This document shows positions 59,926 to 64,000 of a stretch of 64,000 nucleotides of DNA, piece by piece; positions within the stretch are counted from its first letter, which is position 1; the number at the start of each line of letters is the position of its first letter. The stretch is from contig JAUSNJ010000127.1 of NCBI GenBank assembly GCA_030645355.1, positions 1-64,000 on the forward strand, given 5' to 3'. The notes below the pieces were generated by a model. It was given only the letters and a program-made list of their open reading frames with translations, made no database searches and was not told the origin of the DNA. The position numbers were made by a program, and so were the translations under genes. This stretch comes from Rhodoferax sp. Lineage in GTDB: Bacteria; Pseudomonadota; Gammaproteobacteria; Burkholderiales; Burkholderiaceae_C.

Positions 59926-60606
59926 GTGACCCATTCCCTCCGACTTTTCCCCCGCACACTGGCGGCGCTGTGGCTGCTGGGCGCTGCCGTCTGCGTCCCG
60001 GCCCTGGCCACGACCGGGGGCGACGCAGCAGCCAACCCCGATGGCAAGAAACCCGGCGCCAAGATTTACAAGTACCTGCAGGGTGGCACGCCTTCGTTTT
60101 CAGACGTGCCGCCGAGCAAGGTGGCCTACGTGGTCTACCGTCCGTCGTGCTACGCCTGTGCCGTCACCTCCAGCATCGACTGGCTGACGACCCCGCTGCA
60201 CCGTGACGCCTACGGGGACGAGATCGCCCAGGCCGCGCACCAGTATGCGCTGGACCCGGCCCTGGTGCGGGCGGTGATCCATGCCGAATCCAACTTCAAT
60301 GCGCGGGCGCGTTCGCCAAAGGGTGCCATGGGTCTGATGCAGCTGATGCCGGGCACGGCGCGCATGCTGGGCGTGACCGAGCCCCACATCCCAGGTCACA
60401 ACATTCTGGGCGGCGTGCAGTATTTGGCGGGCCTGCTGGCGCGCTTCAAGAACGACGTGGCTCTGGCCACCGCTGCCTACAACGCCGGTCCCGAGGCGGT
60501 GCAACGCTATGCGGGCGTGCCGCCGTATGCGGAGACCCAGGTCTACGTGCAACGGGTCAAAGTCCTGCACCAGCGCTACAGGGAATTTACGACCGCGCAA
60601 CGCTGA
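59926..60606 (+). CDS. Lytic transglycosylase (SLT domain)
   Basis: A 226-residue protein with a GTG start at 59926 behind AAAGGTTGGA. The signal peptide ends near 'VPALATT'. A short DUF4124-like part ('KIYKYLQGGTPSFSDVPPSK') precedes the SLT domain (about 105-215), with catalytic Glu in 'VIHAESNFNARARSPKGAMG', then 'LMQLMPGTARMLGV' and 'TAAYNAGPEAVQRY'. It cleaves peptidoglycan to anhydro-muropeptides in the periplasm. The end overlaps the convergent ABC gene by 20 bases. Confidence 0.88.
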   Translation: MTHSLRLFPRTLAALWLLGAAVCVPALATTGGDAAANPDGKKPGAKIYKYLQGGTPSFSDVPPSKVAYVVYRPSCYACAVTSSIDWLTTPLHRDAYGDEIAQAAHQYALDPALVRAVIHAESNFNARARSPKGAMGLMQLMPGTARMLGVTEPHIPGHNILGGVQYLAGLLARFKNDVALATAAYNAGPEAVQRYAGVPPYAETQVYVQRVKVLHQRYREFTTAQR

Positions 60607-63600
60607 CCGTGCGCCCCTGTTCCACGCGGATCCACTGGTCGCACAGCGCCAGCGAACTCGGGCGGTGGGCGATCAACAGAATCGTCGTGTCGCGCAGGTG
60701 CTGCTGGATGGCGGCACGGATCAGCTCATCGGTCTCCACGTCCACGCTGGCGGTGGCTTCGTCCATCAGGATGATGCGCGACTGCGACAACAGAGCGCGG
60801 GCCAGGCAGATCAGCTGGCGTTGCCCGGCGCTGATGTTGCGCCCGCCCTCCTCCAGCGGCGTGGCCAGCCCCTGCGGCAGCCCGGCAACAAAATCTCGCA
60901 GGCCGATCTGCGCCATGGCGACCTGGATGGCGTGGTCGCTGTAGGCGCCGGTGACGTCAATGGAATCGCGCAGAGGCCCGAGGAACAACACCGGGTCCTG
61001 CGGCACATAGGCAATCGCCTGGCGCAGCCGCGCGTGCGGAATGTCCAGAATGTTGACGCCATCGATCAGGATGTCGCCGCGTTCAATGCTGAGCGTGCGC
61101 AGCAAGGACAACAACACCGTGGACTTGCCAGCGCCGGTGCGGCCCAGCAGCGCGACATGGGTGTGGGCCGGCACGACAAAGCTGGCGTCCTCGACGATGG
61201 CCGGCAGCTCCGGGGCGTAGCGCAGACAGGCCTGGCGAAACTCGATGCGGCCTTCGGTGGGCCATTCCGCCGGCACGGAGGCAGCGACCTTGCCGCCCTC
61301 TTCCGGGGGCAGCTCAGCCCATTGATGGCAGCGCTCCCAGGGCACCAGCACGGCGGACAAGGCGAAGAAATCCCGGCAGAGGCGCTCAATCTGTCCCAGC
61401 AGTCCAAACGCCAGCGCCAGCAACAGCCCGACAGAACCGGCGCTCAGCTCTGGCATCCAATCGTTGGCACCCGCCACCACCACGGGAACCAGCAGGCAGG
61501 CGATCAGGACACTGGAGACCACGGTCAGCCGCATCGACAGCCACAGGGCCAGGTCCCAGCGCCGCAGCTCCATGTTGAGGCTCAACGCGGCCGCCGCATC
61601 AAACGCGTGGGTAAGGTCGCGCTCTCGGCCAAAGGCGCGCAGCGTCGAATGCCCGCGCACGCAGTCGTTGAACAGCGAAAACACCGGCGAGCGGGTGATG
61701 GCGGCCAGCCGCGCGTTCTCGCGCACCGCCACGCCATACAGGCGTGAGATGCGGACCGAAACATAGGTCGTCGCAATGAAAGGCACCACCACCATCGGCG
61801 CGACCCCGACCAGGCCGAACACACAGGCCAGCACATGCGTGGCCCCCTGGGCAAAGCGGAAACCACGGCTGGCCAGCTCCACATCGAGCTGCTGGATATC
61901 GGCGGAAAAACGGTTCATCAGACGGCCCGACGGAGTGGTCTCAAAGAACCGCAAGGGTGACGCCATGACACCACCCAGCATCCTGTCATGGGCATCCTGT
62001 GCCGTGCGGGCGCAACTGCGCCTGAACGTCGCCTGGGCGACGTAGCCCACCACCAGAATGAACAGGGTGAGGACCGAGAAAGCCACGAAGAATGCAACCG
62101 GCGTCATGGGGCTGGCGCCACCCATGCGTGACATCAACACCTGCTGCAACAACGGCAAAGCACTGGCCAGCAGCACCAGCCCCAGCACCCAGCTGGCCCC
62201 CCAAACGGGTCGCCCTTTCCAGCTGCTCTGTCCCAGGGTCATCAGGATGTTGCGCCACACCGACCCCGGGATCCTCCCCGCCGCCTGCCCCTCGGTCGCC
62301 GTCAGCAGTTCCTCCTTTTCCGAAACAGTGCTGGTGTCGGCTTGGAGATGCCCCATGACGGCGCTCTGGTCCGCGTGGCCTTCTGCCTCAATCCGCAAGA
62401 AATTCGAAAACTGGGAGTTGGTGGCACGCAACTGTTCCAGCGTGCCAAACTCGCCACGGCCATCGGCATCGATGAACAGGATGCGGTCAAACCGGGCGAT
62501 GTGCGCCAGACGGTGGGTGACACAAATGCGCAGGTGCTGGCTCCATGCACCAAACAGCAGGTCGTCAGCGATGCGGGCTTCGGTGGCCACATCCAGTGCC
62601 GAGAAGGGGTCGTCCAGCACCACGGTGTTGGCGGGGTGCAAAGCAGCGCGCGCAAGAGACACCCGCTGCTTCTGGCCACCCGACAGATTCAGGCCGCGCT
62701 CACCGATTTCGGTATTGAGTCCGCCGGGCCATTGGTCCACATCCTGCGACAGGCTGGCCAGCCGCAGGGCGCGCTGGATGGCGTCGTCCTGGTTGGTGTC
62801 ACCCTGCGCAAACAGCGTCAAGTTGTCGCGCAGCGTGCCGCTGGCCACAAAGGTCTCTTGCGGGCAATAGGCAAACTGCGGCTGGCCCAGCCACTGCACG
62901 TCGCCAGAGCTGGGCGCATATTCCCGCAGCAAGACCCGCGACAGCACCGACTTGCCGGCACCCACGGGGCCGACGATGGCAAGGCTCTGGCCAGCCTCCA
63001 GCGAAAAGGAAATCGTGTCCAGAATGGTCTTGCCGTTGTCGGCCTTGAAGACCAGATCACGCACCTGCAAGCCGGGCGCCGGCGCCACTGCAGTGTTTGG
63101 TGGTGCCGGCGCTTCTTCCGCAAGATTGAAAAAATCCAGCAGCCGCGTGGCCGATACCCTGGTTTGCGCCAGGATGCCGGCCACATCGCTCAGGACCACA
63201 AAGGGAAATTCCAGCCCCTGAAAAATCAGCAGGGTGGGCAACAGCATGGCCGCATGCAGCTCGCCGCCGCGCAGGATGTGAATGCCATAGGTGAACGTTG
63301 CCACCAACAGCCCGGCGCTGGAAAAGACCAAGGAGGAGCGCGTCTGCAACAGCATCACGCCAATCAGGCGGCCCACTTCGGTGTCGCGGATCTTGCGGGT
63401 GCGCTGCAGAAACACGTCGGACCAGCCGGAGAGCTTGATGACCTTGATGGCTGACAGAATCTGCGAGAACAGGTCCAGCCGGCTGTCGCGCGCGGCCAGC
63501 AGCCCGTGCTGGCGCCGGGCGGTTTCGCGCACGATGTATTTCAGGACCGGCACACTCAACGCCATCAGCGACAACCCAAAGATGGCCGTGGTGCCCAGAT

Positions 63601-64000
63601 AGCGCCACAGCAGCGCAGCCGCCACGCCAATGTGCACCACCACCATCACCCCATCGACGAAACGCTCCACGCAGTGGCTGACCGCCGGCACATCGATATG
63701 CATGAGGTTCTGCACGTTGCCCTGCGGCAGCTCATGGCGGACGCGTGGCTCCAGCCGGAACCACTTGCGGGAGAACGCCTGCATCAGCGCCCGGCGCTGC
63801 AGCACATGGGCCTGCGAAAACGCCCTGATGTAGCGCCAGAACGTGACATTGGTGATGTAAATGACCAGCGGAAACGCCAGCAACAGCAGCGCGTGGTGCA
63901 ATGACCATGGCGACTCCTGGATGGCCTCAAAGTGCGTCATCACCAGCTCGATCAGCAGCGCCGGCGCCATCCCGGCGACCGTTGAAACCAGCATGTAGAG
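60587..64000 (-). CDS. ABCC/MRP-like full-length ABC exporter, partial at the right edge
   Basis: The reading frame is open to the window end, giving at least 1137 residues in the order membrane domain, NBD1, membrane domain, NBD2. Counting from the visible end, NBD1 has Walker A 'GPVGAGKSVL' near 347, LSGGQKQRVSLARA near 440 and 'VVLDDPFSALD' near 462, with Asp in place of the catalytic Glu. NBD2 has 'GRTGAGKSTV' near 957, ISAGQRQLICLARAL near 1062 and 'RIILMDEATASVD' near 1078. A degenerate NBD1 with a normal NBD2 on one chain is the eukaryotic ABCC/MRP pattern and is uncommon in bacteria. The substrate is unknown. Confidence 0.88.
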   Translation of the reverse strand, partial: LYMLVSTVAGMAPALLIELVMTHFEAIQESPWSLHHALLLLAFPLVIYITNVTFWRYIRAFSQAHVLQRRALMQAFSRKWFRLEPRVRHELPQGNVQNLMHIDVPAVSHCVERFVDGVMVVVHIGVAAALLWRYLGTTAIFGLSLMALSVPVLKYIVRETARRQHGLLAARDSRLDLFSQILSAIKVIKLSGWSDVFLQRTRKIRDTEVGRLIGVMLLQTRSSLVFSSAGLLVATFTYGIHILRGGELHAAMLLPTLLIFQGLEFPFVVLSDVAGILAQTRVSATRLLDFFNLAEEAPAPPNTAVAPAPGLQVRDLVFKADNGKTILDTISFSLEAGQSLAIVGPVGAGKSVLSRVLLREYAPSSGDVQWLGQPQFAYCPQETFVASGTLRDNLTLFAQGDTNQDDAIQRALRLASLSQDVDQWPGGLNTEIGERGLNLSGGQKQRVSLARAALHPANTVVLDDPFSALDVATEARIADDLLFGAWSQHLRICVTHRLAHIARFDRILFIDADGRGEFGTLEQLRATNSQFSNFLRIEAEGHADQSAVMGHLQADTSTVSEKEELLTATEGQAAGRIPGSVWRNILMTLGQSSWKGRPVWGASWVLGLVLLASALPLLQQVLMSRMGGASPMTPVAFFVAFSVLTLFILVVGYVAQATFRRSCARTAQDAHDRMLGGVMASPLRFFETTPSGRLMNRFSADIQQLDVELASRGFRFAQGATHVLACVFGLVGVAPMVVVPFIATTYVSVRISRLYGVAVRENARLAAITRSPVFSLFNDCVRGHSTLRAFGRERDLTHAFDAAAALSLNMELRRWDLALWLSMRLTVVSSVLIACLLVPVVVAGANDWMPELSAGSVGLLLALAFGLLGQIERLCRDFFALSAVLVPWERCHQWAELPPEEGGKVAASVPAEWPTEGRIEFRQACLRYAPELPAIVEDASFVVPAHTHVALLGRTGAGKSTVLLSLLRTLSIERGDILIDGVNILDIPHARLRQAIAYVPQDPVLFLGPLRDSIDVTGAYSDHAIQVAMAQIGLRDFVAGLPQGLATPLEEGGRNISAGQRQLICLARALLSQSRIILMDEATASVDVETDELIRAAIQQHLRDTTILLIAHRPSSLALCDQWIRVEQGRTVSVARS

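Noticed and set aside
1-64000. CRISPR arrays, tRNA or rRNA genes, insertion sequences, prophage
   Set aside because: No regularly spaced repeats, no cloverleaf or TPsiC-like motif in context, and no transposase, integrase or phage structural genes were seen.

Overview
The window looks like a chromosomal segment of a betaproteobacterium of the order Burkholderiales, most likely family Comamonadaceae and close to Rhodoferax. Signs of this are the high GC content, the gene set (oppABCDF, cysTWA-sbp, isoquinoline-oxidoreductase-like IorAB with XdhC, a RutR-type regulator, azoR/LysR pairs) and small palindromic repeats containing AGCCCTCGT. This placement is inference. I see no rRNA, tRNA, CRISPR array, insertion sequence or prophage. 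The right edge cuts an ABC exporter gene and the left edge cuts a monooxygenase-like gene.

Layout. 1-7.3 kb: a partial ABM-domain gene; ycaO translationally coupled to a RIO kinase (both families act on or near ribosomes); a divergent M48 peptidase/AmpG pair; and a CpxR/CpxA-like two-component system with a perfect GTAAA-N5-GTAAA box upstream. Together these suggest an envelope-stress neighbourhood. 7.3-10.8 kb: a large Oar-like TonB-dependent receptor with a long upstream region, flanked by two similar terminators. 10.9-22.2 kb: two oligopeptide-type ABC importers back to back, oppABCDF on the minus strand and a second set with a divergent binding protein, two permeases and a double ATPase. 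22.4-28.2 kb: a degenerate HD-type protein, an LpxL-like acyltransferase, a LytS/LytTR (AlgZ/AlgR-like) pair, a putative DNA-binding protein, and an unexplained leader, terminator and small-ORF block. 28.4-39.7 kb: an M24 aminopeptidase, an NMT1/ThiY-type ABC importer preceded by a RutR-like operator and followed by rutR, two tiny membrane proteins, and a molybdenum-hydroxylase cassette (MobA-like, XdhC, IorB-like, IorA-like). 39.8-49.4 kb: sulfur assimilation (an RBBP9-like hydrolase coupled to sbp-cysT-cysW-cysA, an O-acetylhomoserine sulfhydrylase, a second sbp) interrupted by a PAS-GGDEF-EAL protein. 49.5-58.9 kb: regulators and redox or aromatic-stress genes (NhaR-like, a cysteine-free IscR-like protein, esterase, DODA-type dioxygenase, DoxX, NADP oxidoreductase, AzoR, two LysR, AraC). 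58.9-64 kb: an EamA exporter, a lytic transglycosylase and an ABCC/MRP-like full-length ABC protein.

The most unusual signals are non-coding. One is a dispersed palindromic element (AGCCCTCGT type): some copies supply stop codons of flanking genes, and three possible copies are read in the same frame inside genes. Another is a conserved-core hairpin element found once between genes and once in frame inside xdhC, with unrelated but internally complementary arms.
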